Source of the DNA: Gemmatimonadota bacterium
Lineage (GTDB): Bacteria > Gemmatimonadota > Gemmatimonadetes > Gemmatimonadales > Gemmatimonadaceae
Assembly (NCBI GenBank): GCA_947457715.1
Contig: CANGXK010000051.1
Span: forward strand, 1-10,299
Direction of reading: 5' to 3'
Length of the DNA stretch: 10,299 nucleotides
Notes under the pieces: model-generated
Seen by the model: the letters and a program-made list of their open reading frames with translations, nothing else
Databases searched by the model: none
What the model was told of the DNA's origin: nothing
In this document: one piece after another, positions 1 through 7,487 of the stretch
Numbering within the stretch: the first letter of the stretch is position 1
How the letters are laid out: each line of letters starts with the position of its first letter
Program-made: the position numbers and the translations under genes

Positions 1-3000
1 CTTGGTGCCCTCCTGAAAGCGGAAGAACGCCTCGGCGCGATCGAATGGCCGGAACTGGCGGCCCGGGAGGCCCGCCTGCAATCGCAATGCGCGCTCATTG
101 ACCTGCAGTCGATTATTCTCGTAGCCCGTCTGACGGTTCTCCGGTGCCTCGATCACACCGGGCGGCGGCGTATATGGCACCAACGAGGTGGAGTCGATGG
201 TACCGATCACGCTGGCGATCACGTAGCCGCCCACGACGCCGGCCGAGTCACCGGCCATGCCCGACAGCGGCTCGACGCTGCGTTTGAGCCATGGCGCACC
301 AACCAGCTTGAGGCGCGTGAGCGCCACCCGCACGAAGGCATCGTCGGCCGATTCCGCGCTCGACACCATCGTGAGACGCAGGGCGCGCACGCGACGATCG
401 TTGGGGTTGTTCTGCTCTTCGGCAGGTGCGCGCCAGTTGAGGCGCACCTGCACCCAGCACAGGGAATCGCTCACCACGCCATTGAGGGTGGAGTCCTGCT
501 GCTGGTAACACTTGCCCACGCGCGTCCAGTTGCGCGTGTCCGCGAGGTCAACCACGAAGCGCTTGTACTGCTCCTGATCGATGGCGGCGTTGGGCATATT
601 CAGCTGGCCATCGAGATCGATGTCTTCTTCATCCAACCGGTTGTTGCGGGCGCCGCAGTTGGCGCGGCTATCACCGAGCACCTGCACGATCTGCACCGCC
701 TGTGTACAGATCGCGACCTTGTTCTCCGTCGTCACGACCGGCGTGGTGCCGGTCCGGTTGACCACGACGATCGTGTCCGCGACATCGCCGGGGAGCCCCT
801 TGTCATTCTCGGCCGCGTTGAACGCGCGCGAGAAGGGATCGCGTTCGGAGTCGAAGCGATCGAACCCGACGAGTCGCTTGCCACGATAGGTGGAGTCGGC
901 GGGAAGCCCGGGACGCACCGGCGCGTTCACGGTGAGTGTCTCCGGCGCAAACGCCACGCTGTTCTCGCTGATCTCGCCGAAGTCGAACACGAGGGTGGGA
1001 TTGCGCTTCACCTTCGCCTGTTCCGCCTGCACGAGCGCGAAGAACTCGATGTTCTCCGTGCGCGAGAGGTCGGCACCGCTGGGGTTGATGACGGTACGCA
1101 GCGAACGCCACCGTCGTCCCGACGGCGTGTTGCCCACGAGGCTGTTGTCGCCGACCGTCCAGGCGAACCGGCGCGTCGCCGAACCCGGCACAAAATCGAA
1201 GATGCCGCCGGTCTTCAGCGGATAGAGGGTCATCCAAAGCAACTGCTCGGGAGCTTGCACGCCGCTGCCCACGATGCGTACCGACGGATCGATCTGCTGG
1301 ATGTTGAACTGGATGAAATTACCCGCCACGTCGACGCCGTTGTTCTGGAACGACAGGGTGGACGCCCGATTCACCGAGAAGGTGCTGCTGCCGAAGCGCG
1401 GCGCGAGCGTGTTGCCGAGCGACGGGCGCGAACTGTAGTACCACGCGCCCTCGGAGAGCGAGATGCCCGGAATCGCGCCCTCGCCCTCGAACGATTCGAG
1501 GTACGCCTGCCCCGCCGCATTGGGCTGCGGCTTACTCATCGCGAACTCGCCCTGCAGGCTCACGCGCGACGGCGTGGCGCTCTGCTTGAACGGGAGCTTC
1601 CCGAGGGCGCGCGTCAGCAGCGGCGCCTCCCAGGCGAGGTTGCCGGTCACACCAGCCACCAGTGAGCCTACGGGTTCGAAGCCCAGCGGCGGCCGGTTGT
1701 ACCCCGAGCGCTGGCTTTGCGAGATCGCGGTGAACGCCAGCTGCCCGTTTTCAAGGGGGAACTGCGACGCGAACCCAAGAATGGTGGTGGGGGCGGCCGC
1801 GAACAGCGGGTTTTCTTCGTAGCGCACCGACACCTGTCGCGGATTGACGAAAAGCGTGTCTGGGCGATTAAACGTGATCATGCCGAGGTCGTAATCGATC
1901 TGATAGTCGGTCTCCTTTTCGAGGAGGCGACCATCCAGCGAGACCCGTTCGGAATTGGGACGGACCTGAATGGTGCTGAGCTTGATCGACTGCGTGCTGC
2001 CACCGCCTTCCGAGAGATAGCTGGCGACCATCCGGTAGATGGCCTGCGGCCGCTGCGCGGAATACAGGTACTCGTTGGGATACCGGTACAGCGTGTCGTT
2101 GGCCGGATTCGCGAGTGGCTGCGCGAGTCCACCGCGCGCGAACGGCTGCAGCGACGGATAGAACACGAAGTAGTCGCGGATCAGCTTCTGCTGTCCGTTG
2201 CCCCCGGCAAACGAGGCCAACTGGTTCGGATCGTTGGGCCGCGGCCACACGCGATTCTCGACGTCGAACGCCGCCGAGTTGGTGGCCTGCGACAGGCCGA
2301 ACAGCTGCAGATACGTTTCGCCGCGCGACGCGTCGATCGGCTTCTCCTGATCGCCCGAGGTGCCGGTCACGAGCTTGAGCTTGATCGTCTCGCGTTGCAG
2401 ATCTTCACCGCCCAAGCGATACACCGACTTGAGTTCGCGCAGGAAGTACGCAGTGTTGGTAGGCTGGAGTTCGGGTTCCCAGAGCAGATTCGCGTACTGT
2501 GGCTCGGCGGTGTATTCAATGTCGGGTGTTCCGCCGGTATTCACGTTGCGCCCCGGCGTGCCGTTCACGTTCACCTCGTAGGCGACCACGAGCCGCTCGT
2601 TGTTGGGATTGAGCGGGCGCACCAGCGCGATCCAGAGCTGCGAGGGATCGACGTAGTAGTGAACATTCTCGCGCAGTAACTCATAGATCTGCCGCGACGG
2701 ATTGCGCGCCCCCCGCACGGAGAACTGCGGGCCGCGCGGGTTCTGATTGGAGGCGCCGATCAGCTGGCGATACACGTATAGCCGTGCCGGCCGCACCGAA
2801 TCGGGGAGCGACGCCGCGAGCTGCTGCATCTGCTGGCGGTTGAGCAGATCGATGTTCGGATAGCCGCCCAGCAGACGCGGGTCGATCGTAAAGAAGAAGC
2901 GGCGTGTCTCGACCTGAATGTCTTCGATGACGCGGTCGACCTGCTGCTGCGAGCGCTCGCCGATCGTGAAGACATTGTCTTTGGAGACATTGCCCTTCTG

Positions 3001-3864
3001 CTGCGCCACGATGGAGGTGAAGCGCATGGGGCCAATCTGTCCCGTGGCCTGCACACCATAGTTGCCGGAGGGAATGCCCGAGGTGAGGAATCGCGAGGCC
3101 GGCGGCTGGAACGTGACGTTGCCCACTTCGAGGGTCTGCAGCGCTTCGTCGGACTTCCCTTGGTAGCGCACCGAAATGTTGTTCGACGCGTCGAACTCCC
3201 GTTGGGAGTCATAGTCGACATTGACAAAGACGCGATCGGCGACGACGCCACCCGTACGCACGTTGAACTGGAAGTCGAAGGCCGGCTGAAAGATGCCGAA
3301 GCAGTTGTTGCCGAGGATCGTGAGCTGGGCGGTGGTGCATCGCTCGTTGCGGCTGCGCTGCACCTTCGATTCGAGTCGCGAATTGAGCGCGATGCCGAGA
3401 TCGCCGAAATCGCCGAGCAGGTCGGTCGCCAGTTGCGTCGCGGCGTCGGCGCCAGCTCGGCGCTGCGGGACGAGCGGGACCAGCGCTCCCGGTGTGGGGC
3501 CGCTGTCGGTCCGTGCGGCCACCGCTGGCGGAATCGGGACCGCGAGGCCTGCCGCGACGGTCCGCGCCCACTGGGAGCCGATGCGCTGGTCATGTCGGCG
3601 CCGGGCGACGGCGACCACGCGGTCGGCGAGGCGGGCCGGATCGGGACGAAGCGCCGTAGCCGCCCCAAAGGGGCCGAGCACGGGGGGGACCTTGAGGCGC
3701 AGCGTATCGGCGCCCAAACGCGCCCCTGCGGGCGAAGACAAGGGCCGGGGGGCGACTTGCTGCGCTGCGAGCGGACACGCGATCAGGGAGGCGGCCATAG
3801 GCAATGCCATGGGCAATGCCATGGGCAATGCCGCGAGCGCCCATGCGTGGAGCAACCTGCGCAC
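1..3864 (-). CDS. sprA: SprA/Sov-like type IX secretion outer-membrane translocon, N-terminal 1288 residues (partial)
   Basis: One open frame runs from a GTG at 3864 off the left edge. SprA/Sov proteins are giant beta-barrels that carry type IX secretion cargo across the outer membrane; known members have about 2400-2500 residues, so roughly half is visible. Recognition is by family-like stretches: NVDYDSQREFDASNNISVRY (from residue 215) and LQTLEVGNVTF (242-252); RVSLDGRLLEKETDYQIDYD followed by LGMITF (about 640-665); LESFEGEGAIPG (789-800), matching the family's DDFEGS region; LLWMTLYPL; and the acidic LDEEDIDLDGQLN (1077-1089), like the family's EDxNxD motif, possibly metal-binding. The GTG start gives a good signal peptide: RR, a long Ala/Leu/Met/Pro hydrophobic stretch, then CPLAAQQ with likely cleavage after Ala. 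GGAG lies only 4 nt upstream; ATG at 3822 is a weaker alternative. It is divergent from lptF. The presence of a full type IX system is inferred; no other component is in the window. Confidence 0.88.
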   Translation of the reverse strand, partial: MRRLLHAWALAALPMALPMALPMAASLIACPLAAQQVAPRPLSSPAGARLGADTLRLKVPPVLGPFGAATALRPDPARLADRVVAVARRRHDQRIGSQWARTVAAGLAVPIPPAVAARTDSGPTPGALVPLVPQRRAGADAATQLATDLLGDFGDLGIALNSRLESKVQRSRNERCTTAQLTILGNNCFGIFQPAFDFQFNVRTGGVVADRVFVNVDYDSQREFDASNNISVRYQGKSDEALQTLEVGNVTFQPPASRFLTSGIPSGNYGVQATGQIGPMRFTSIVAQQKGNVSKDNVFTIGERSQQQVDRVIEDIQVETRRFFFTIDPRLLGGYPNIDLLNRQQMQQLAASLPDSVRPARLYVYRQLIGASNQNPRGPQFSVRGARNPSRQIYELLRENVHYYVDPSQLWIALVRPLNPNNERLVVAYEVNVNGTPGRNVNTGGTPDIEYTAEPQYANLLWEPELQPTNTAYFLRELKSVYRLGGEDLQRETIKLKLVTGTSGDQEKPIDASRGETYLQLFGLSQATNSAAFDVENRVWPRPNDPNQLASFAGGNGQQKLIRDYFVFYPSLQPFARGGLAQPLANPANDTLYRYPNEYLYSAQRPQAIYRMVASYLSEGGGSTQSIKLSTIQVRPNSERVSLDGRLLEKETDYQIDYDLGMITFNRPDTLFVNPRQVSVRYEENPLFAAAPTTILGFASQFPLENGQLAFTAISQSQRSGYNRPPLGFEPVGSLVAGVTGNLAWEAPLLTRALGKLPFKQSATPSRVSLQGEFAMSKPQPNAAGQAYLESFEGEGAIPGISLSEGAWYYSSRPSLGNTLAPRFGSSTFSVNRASTLSFQNNGVDVAGNFIQFNIQQIDPSVRIVGSGVQAPEQLLWMTLYPLKTGGIFDFVPGSATRRFAWTVGDNSLVGNTPSGRRWRSLRTVINPSGADLSRTENIEFFALVQAEQAKVKRNPTLVFDFGEISENSVAFAPETLTVNAPVRPGLPADSTYRGKRLVGFDRFDSERDPFSRAFNAAENDKGLPGDVADTIVVVNRTGTTPVVTTENKVAICTQAVQIVQVLGDSRANCGARNNRLDEEDIDLDGQLNMPNAAIDQEQYKRFVVDLADTRNWTRVGKCYQQQDSTLNGVVSDSLCWVQVRLNWRAPAEEQNNPNDRRVRALRLTMVSSAESADDAFVRVALTRLKLVGAPWLKRSVEPLSGMAGDSAGVVGGYVIASVIGTIDSTSLVPYTPPPGVIEAPENRQTGYENNRLQVNERALRLQAGLPGRQFRPFDRAEAFFRFQEGTK
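3801..3832. repeat. 12-bp tandem repeat (2.7 copies) inside the sprA signal peptide
   Basis: The unit gcaatgccatgg occurs twice without a mismatch (3801-3812, 3813-3824), followed by a partial third copy, gcaatgcc (3825-3832). On the coding (minus) strand it spells repeated Ala-Leu-Pro-Met in the hydrophobic core of the SprA signal peptide. Copy-number change by slippage would lengthen or shorten that core by four residues and stay in frame. The repeat is seen directly; variability is inference. Confidence 0.85.
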
Positions 3865-3933
3865 CGAACTCCGGTCGTGGGGTACCAGCGGCCAGCCCTG
3901 TCGCCGCCGTACGGTCAAAAACTGCGGGCGCAA

Positions 3934-3963
3934 ATTATCGACTCCAGGCCGACGCGCCCTTGA
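3934..3963 (-). promoter_or_regulatory. Candidate sprA promoter (weak)
   Basis: On the minus strand there is a -10-like GATAAT (3939-3934), five of six matches to TATAAT. The -35 about 17-18 bp upstream is poor (TCAAGG, 3963-3958). It would start transcription near 3927 and leave a leader of roughly 60 nt before the sprA GTG. Gemmatimonadota promoter consensus is assumed to resemble sigma-70, so this is only a candidate. Confidence 0.28.
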
Positions 3964-3967
3964 TAAT
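3938..3967 (+). promoter_or_regulatory. Candidate lptF operon promoter
   Basis: A -35-like TCGACT (3938-3943, four of six matches to TTGACA) lies 18 bp before GATAAT (3962-3967, five of six matches to TATAAT). A start near 3974 would give a leader of about 20 nt containing the GAGG at 3981-3984, 10 nt ahead of the lptF GTG. The -35 overlaps the -10 proposed for sprA on the other strand, so the two polymerase sites would interfere. Confidence 0.42.
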
Positions 3968-3994
3968 GCGGGTGGTCACTGAGGAATTTACGTC

Positions 3995-5602
3995 GTGAAG
4001 CTTGTTACCCGCTATATCGTGCGTGAGCACGTCGGACCTCTCCTGTTCGCGCTGTCTGCGCTGACGTCGCTGCTTATGCTGCAGTACGTCGCGCGCCAGT
4101 TGGCGAACCTTGCCGGCAAGGGACTCCCCTGGTCGGCCATCGGCAAATTCTTCGTCCTGTCGCTGCCATTCACCGTCGCCATGACGATGCCGATGGCCGT
4201 GCTGGTGGCGACCCTCTACACCTTCGGCCGCATGGCCGCCGAACACGAGATCACCGCCTTCAAGGCGAATGGTGTGCGTGTCCGAACCCTGATGATGCCG
4301 GTGCTGGTGTGCGCCGCGCTGCTGTCGCTTGCCATGGTCGCGTTCAATGATCAGGTGTTGCCGCGCGCCAACCACGAACTGCGCATTCTGCAGAACGATA
4401 TCGCGAAGACGAAGCCGACGCTCGCCTTGCGGGATCAGGCGATGAACGCGGTGACGGACCAGTTCTTCCTGCGTATCGCCCGCAGCGATGCGAACACGAA
4501 CAAGATGTACGACGTCGTGATCTATGATCTGACGAAGGGGCCGGAGCGCAAGACGATTTACGCTGACAGCGGACTGTTCTCGCTCACGAGGAACGGCCAG
4601 GACCTGCTGCTGCAGCTGTTCGATGGATACTCGCAGGAATTCGTCCGTGGCGACGTGAAGCGGCTGCAGCGCAGCTACTTCATCGATCAGACCGTGAAGG
4701 TGCGCGGCATCACGCGGGGCTTCGAAAGCACCAGCAATGACGACTTCCGCAGCGACCGCGAGATGACGGTGTGTGAGATGCATCGCCGGTATGCCACCGA
4801 TGCGTTGGAGTTCCGGCGCGTGAGACAAGAGTACATCATGTACGCCAGCCGGCTCGTTGCGCCGGGCACGAAGACGCTCAAGGCGCCGCGCGACCGTCCC
4901 GCCAACGAAGGGCTGGCGCAGTTCTACTGTGTGACCCTGCCGTCGCTGTTCCTCCCGAAACCGGCCAAGGCGCAGGCACCGGTGACAACGGCATCGCAGG
5001 TGACGCCCGCAGGTGACACGCTGGGCGTGGTCGTGCCGGCGCCGCCGCCCACGCTCACGCCCACGCCCACGACACCCACGCTCGCGCCGCCGGCGGCGCT
5101 GCCGCCGAGCGTAGACTCGATGAGCGTGTACCGCGGATCGATGGTGGCGGCCGAAGCGCAACTCGGTCCGGCACGGGAAGGGCTCGACAGCCTCACCGTG
5201 GAAATCCACAAGAAATTCGCGCTGTCATTCGCCTGTTTTGTCTTCGTGCTGTTCGGACCGCCGATCGCCCTGCGCTTTCCGCGTGGCGGTGTGGGCGTCA
5301 CGATCGGTGTGAGCATCGGCGTGTTCGGCTTGTACTACATCTGTCTCATGGGTGGCGAGGCGCTGGCCGACAAGGGCCTCGTTCGGCCGTCGATCGCGAT
5401 GTGGATCGCGAATGCCATCTTTACGGTGACGGGTCTCGTGCTCCTGTGGCGTGTGGAATCGACGACCGACACGTCGCGTGGCGGCGGGATCCGTGACTGG
5501 TGGGCCGACCGGGGCGCCAGACGCGCGCTGGCCGTCCAGATGAAGCGCGAGCGGGCGGCGAAGGCCGGCACGAGCGGTGGCCAGACGGCGGTGGGCGCGT
5601 GA
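3995..5602 (+). CDS. lptF: LptF-like LPS export permease, enlarged periplasmic region
   Basis: Member of the LptF/LptG (YjgP/YjgQ) family: with LptG and the ATPase LptB it extracts lipopolysaccharide from the inner membrane and feeds it to the LptC/A/D bridge. Three N-terminal membrane segments (about 10-32, 48-80, 100-120) precede a large periplasmic domain. Three C-terminal segments follow from KKFALSFACFVFVLFGPP (406 onward). Family hallmarks include EITAFKANG after segment 2 and the FGPPIALRFPRGG turn. At 535 residues it is about 170 longer than usual family members. The extra length lies between the jelly-roll and segment 4 and includes a Pro/Thr-rich linker (about 348-371, from (ACGCCC)-like DNA repeats) and two cysteines (260, 312) that could pair. 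GTG start with GAGG 10 nt upstream. First gene of the operon; its stop overlaps the lptG start. LptF rather than LptG is chosen from gene order and the second gene's more LptG-like IDLVD segment. Confidence 0.9.
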   Translation: MKLVTRYIVREHVGPLLFALSALTSLLMLQYVARQLANLAGKGLPWSAIGKFFVLSLPFTVAMTMPMAVLVATLYTFGRMAAEHEITAFKANGVRVRTLMMPVLVCAALLSLAMVAFNDQVLPRANHELRILQNDIAKTKPTLALRDQAMNAVTDQFFLRIARSDANTNKMYDVVIYDLTKGPERKTIYADSGLFSLTRNGQDLLLQLFDGYSQEFVRGDVKRLQRSYFIDQTVKVRGITRGFESTSNDDFRSDREMTVCEMHRRYATDALEFRRVRQEYIMYASRLVAPGTKTLKAPRDRPANEGLAQFYCVTLPSLFLPKPAKAQAPVTTASQVTPAGDTLGVVVPAPPPTLTPTPTTPTLAPPAALPPSVDSMSVYRGSMVAAEAQLGPAREGLDSLTVEIHKKFALSFACFVFVLFGPPIALRFPRGGVGVTIGVSIGVFGLYYICLMGGEALADKGLVRPSIAMWIANAIFTVTGLVLLWRVESTTDTSRGGGIRDWWADRGARRALAVQMKRERAAKAGTSGGQTAVGA

Positions 5603-6684
5603 GGCGTCGGTTCATCACGCCACTCGACCGATACGTCGCCGCCGAGTTCACGCGGATCTTCACGGTCACGACACTGGGGTTCCCAGTGCTCGTCTTCGTG
5701 ATCGACCTGGTGGACAATCTGCGAAAGTACACGGAGCGCAAGCTTGCACTGAAAGCCGTGGCGATGAGCTACGTCTATTGGATTCCCGATACGCTGTTCA
5801 TGGTGCTCCCCGCCGCGGTGCTGTTCGCGACGGTCTTCTCGATCGGCACCTTCACCCGGTACTCCGAGATCACGGCGGCGAAAGCCTCCGGGATCAGCTT
5901 CTACCGCTTCATCGCCCCCATCCTGGTGATGGCGACGGTGGCCATGGGAATCGACTTGGTATTCGCGGAACTGGCCCCGCCAGCCAACGCCCAGCGCCTC
6001 AAGCTGCTGGCCGGCCAGGGGCAGGACCGGGACAACAACCGCTACAACTTCGCGTTCGCCAGTGAAGCGGGGCGCGTGTACCGCGTCTACACCCTCGATG
6101 TGCGCCAGCGACTCGTAGAGAGTCTCGAGATTGAGGAGCGCGGTTCAGCGAAGCGGCCGGGCGTACTGGTTGCCGCCAAGAGCGCGAAATGGTACGCCGA
6201 TCGCGGTTGGGTCCTCCACTCGGGCATGGTGCATGTGGTCCCGAACGACTCCACCGACCGGGCGGTTGCCTTCGATTCGCTGATCGATCGGCACTTTACG
6301 GAGAAGCCGCAGGACCTGCAGGCCTCGGAACGGCAACCAAGCGAGATGAACTTCGCCGACCTGACCCGGTTCATCCGGGCGCTCGAGCGATCGGGAGCCG
6401 ATGTCAACCTGCTGAAAGTCGAACGGATGCTGAAGTTGGCGATTCCGGTCACCTGTCTCATCATTGCATTGTTCGGTGCTCCGCTGGCGACCAGTTCGCA
6501 GCGCGGCGGCGCCGCCTACGGCATCGCGATCAGTCTGGCCACGACCATTCTCTTTCTCGTCCTCATTCAGTTGACCAAGGCGATCGGCGGTAAGGGGCTC
6601 ATGCCTCCTGACATTGCGGCGTGGGTGCCCAACATCGCCTGCGGGCTGTTCGCGCTCGTGTTGCTGGCGCGGGTGCGGACGTGA
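5599..6684 (+). CDS. lptG: LptG-like LPS export permease
   Basis: Second permease of the LPS transporter, normal length (361 residues), forming the inner-membrane heterodimer with LptF. Visible features: an N-terminal TPLDRYVAAEF helix, the LVFVIDLVDNLRKY first membrane segment, the FSIGTFTRYSEITAAKASG loop (coupling region to the ATPase), a periplasmic jelly-roll around 130-260, and C-terminal segments beginning MLKLAIPVTCLIIALFGAPL and ending in LLARVRT. The start chosen is the GTG at 5599, which shares GTGA with the lptF stop and directly precedes the conserved RRRFITPLDRY. The frame is open upstream to 5500, but that would add residues encoded by lptF-overlapping DNA with no family likeness. 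No good Shine-Dalgarno is present, so re-initiation by terminating ribosomes is likely. Its own stop overlaps mlaE in the same GTGA way. Confidence 0.93.
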   Translation: MRRRFITPLDRYVAAEFTRIFTVTTLGFPVLVFVIDLVDNLRKYTERKLALKAVAMSYVYWIPDTLFMVLPAAVLFATVFSIGTFTRYSEITAAKASGISFYRFIAPILVMATVAMGIDLVFAELAPPANAQRLKLLAGQGQDRDNNRYNFAFASEAGRVYRVYTLDVRQRLVESLEIEERGSAKRPGVLVAAKSAKWYADRGWVLHSGMVHVVPNDSTDRAVAFDSLIDRHFTEKPQDLQASERQPSEMNFADLTRFIRALERSGADVNLLKVERMLKLAIPVTCLIIALFGAPLATSSQRGGAAYGIAISLATTILFLVLIQLTKAIGGKGLMPPDIAAWVPNIACGLFALVLLARVRT

Positions 6685-7466
6685 GACCCATCGGAGGGGC
6701 GGCGGCACGGCGGGCGGAGGGCATTCTCCGTGCGCTTGGCAAACGGGCGTACTTCGCGCGCGATATCGTGCGCGGCGTGCGCGACCCGGAAACCTGGGTG
6801 CCCGAGACGATCCGACAGATGCGCACGATGGGTGTCGAGTCGGTCCCTCTCACCATCATCGTCGCCGCGTTCCTCGGCGGCGTGACGGCCTTCCAGACAC
6901 GTTACCAGTTGTTTCCCGGCGTGCAACTGTCGGTGGTTGGCCTGATCACGAGACAGAGCATCGTGCTCGAACTGGGACCGCTGCTGACCGCGCTGGTGCT
7001 GACGGGACGCGTAGGGGCGCGCATGACAGCGGAAATCGGCACGATGCGCGTGACCGAGCAGATCGATGCGCTGGAAACGCTCTCATTCGACCCGGTCGCC
7101 TATCTCGCCCTGCCGCGCTTTCTCGCCGGGATCGTGATGTTGCCGGCGCTGGTGATTCTGGCCAACAGCACGGCGATCCTGAGCGCGTGGGCGATTCTGA
7201 TCACCGCCACCGACGTGCGGACCGACGACTTCGTGGCAGGCCTGCGCCTCGCGTTCACCGCGTTTCAAGTGGTGTACTCGCTGATCAAAGCGTTCCTGTT
7301 CGGCGCGGCGATCGCCTTCGTTTGTTCCTACGAGGGATACGTGACCGAAGCGGGCGCGGAAGGCGTCGGTCGGTCGACCGCGCTCGCCGTGGTCATCGCG
7401 TCCGTGTGCATTCTGGTGCTCGATGCCCTCGTGGCTGCCGTCCTTGCTCCATTCATTCAGGCCTGA
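6681..7466 (+). CDS. mlaE: MlaE-like (YrbE) phospholipid ABC transporter permease
   Basis: Permease of MCE-type ABC transporters, which exchange phospholipid between the inner membrane and MCE (MlaD) rings. At 261 residues it has the family length. The family core is plain: ELGPLLTALVLTGRVGARMT (from residue 97) continuing to EQIDALETLSFDPVAYLALP (126 onward), with the EQIDAL coupling helix thought to contact the ATPase. Membrane stretches lie at about 54-75, 95-112, 147-170, 190-225 and 235-258. The GTG at 6681 shares GTGA with the lptG stop, implying translational coupling; the frame stays open to 6621, but this would read through lptG. The usual ATPase partner (MlaF) is not adjacent: the next gene is the MCE protein. 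Placement in one operon with lptFG ties LPS and phospholipid traffic together. The stop codon lies in the loop of a 6-bp hairpin. Confidence 0.93.
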   Translation: MRPIGGAAARRAEGILRALGKRAYFARDIVRGVRDPETWVPETIRQMRTMGVESVPLTIIVAAFLGGVTAFQTRYQLFPGVQLSVVGLITRQSIVLELGPLLTALVLTGRVGARMTAEIGTMRVTEQIDALETLSFDPVAYLALPRFLAGIVMLPALVILANSTAILSAWAILITATDVRTDDFVAGLRLAFTAFQVVYSLIKAFLFGAAIAFVCSYEGYVTEAGAEGVGRSTALAVVIASVCILVLDALVAAVLAPFIQA

Positions 7467-7485
7467 CGGCCTGCTTTCTCTCTCT
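7458..7485 (+). other. Stop-codon hairpin with pyrimidine tract between mlaE and mlaD
   Basis: A perfect CAGGCC/GGCCTG stem (7458-7463, 7468-7473) encloses the loop TGAC, which holds the mlaE stop, and is followed by CTTTCTCTCTCT. This looks like a weak terminator, an attenuator or an mRNA-end stabiliser. The following mlaD ATG at 7488 has no purine-rich ribosome-binding site; its leader is almost all pyrimidine. The structure is seen in the sequence; function is inference. Confidence 0.45.
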
Positions 7486-7487
7486 AC

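Noticed and set aside
1717..2679. Long plus-strand open frame of 320 codons opposite sprA
   Set aside because: Arg/Val/Glu-rich product with no recognisable domain, fully antisense to the well-supported sprA frame; typical of GC-rich shadow frames. The same holds for 1255-1665 and 3160-3963.
2760..3668. Minus-strand open frame of 302 codons
   Set aside because: Same strand as sprA but a different frame, with Arg/Ser-rich low-complexity product; the in-phase frame alone gives SprA-like sequence.
3935..5209. Minus-strand open frame of 424 codons opposite lptF
   Set aside because: His/Arg-rich composition and complete overlap with the clear LptF permease; a shadow frame.
5500..5598. Longer lptG start inside the lptF 3' end
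   Set aside because: The added residues are Gly/Arg-rich with no family likeness, while GTG 5599 gives the normal LptG N-terminus and the same GTGA overlap as at lptG-mlaE.
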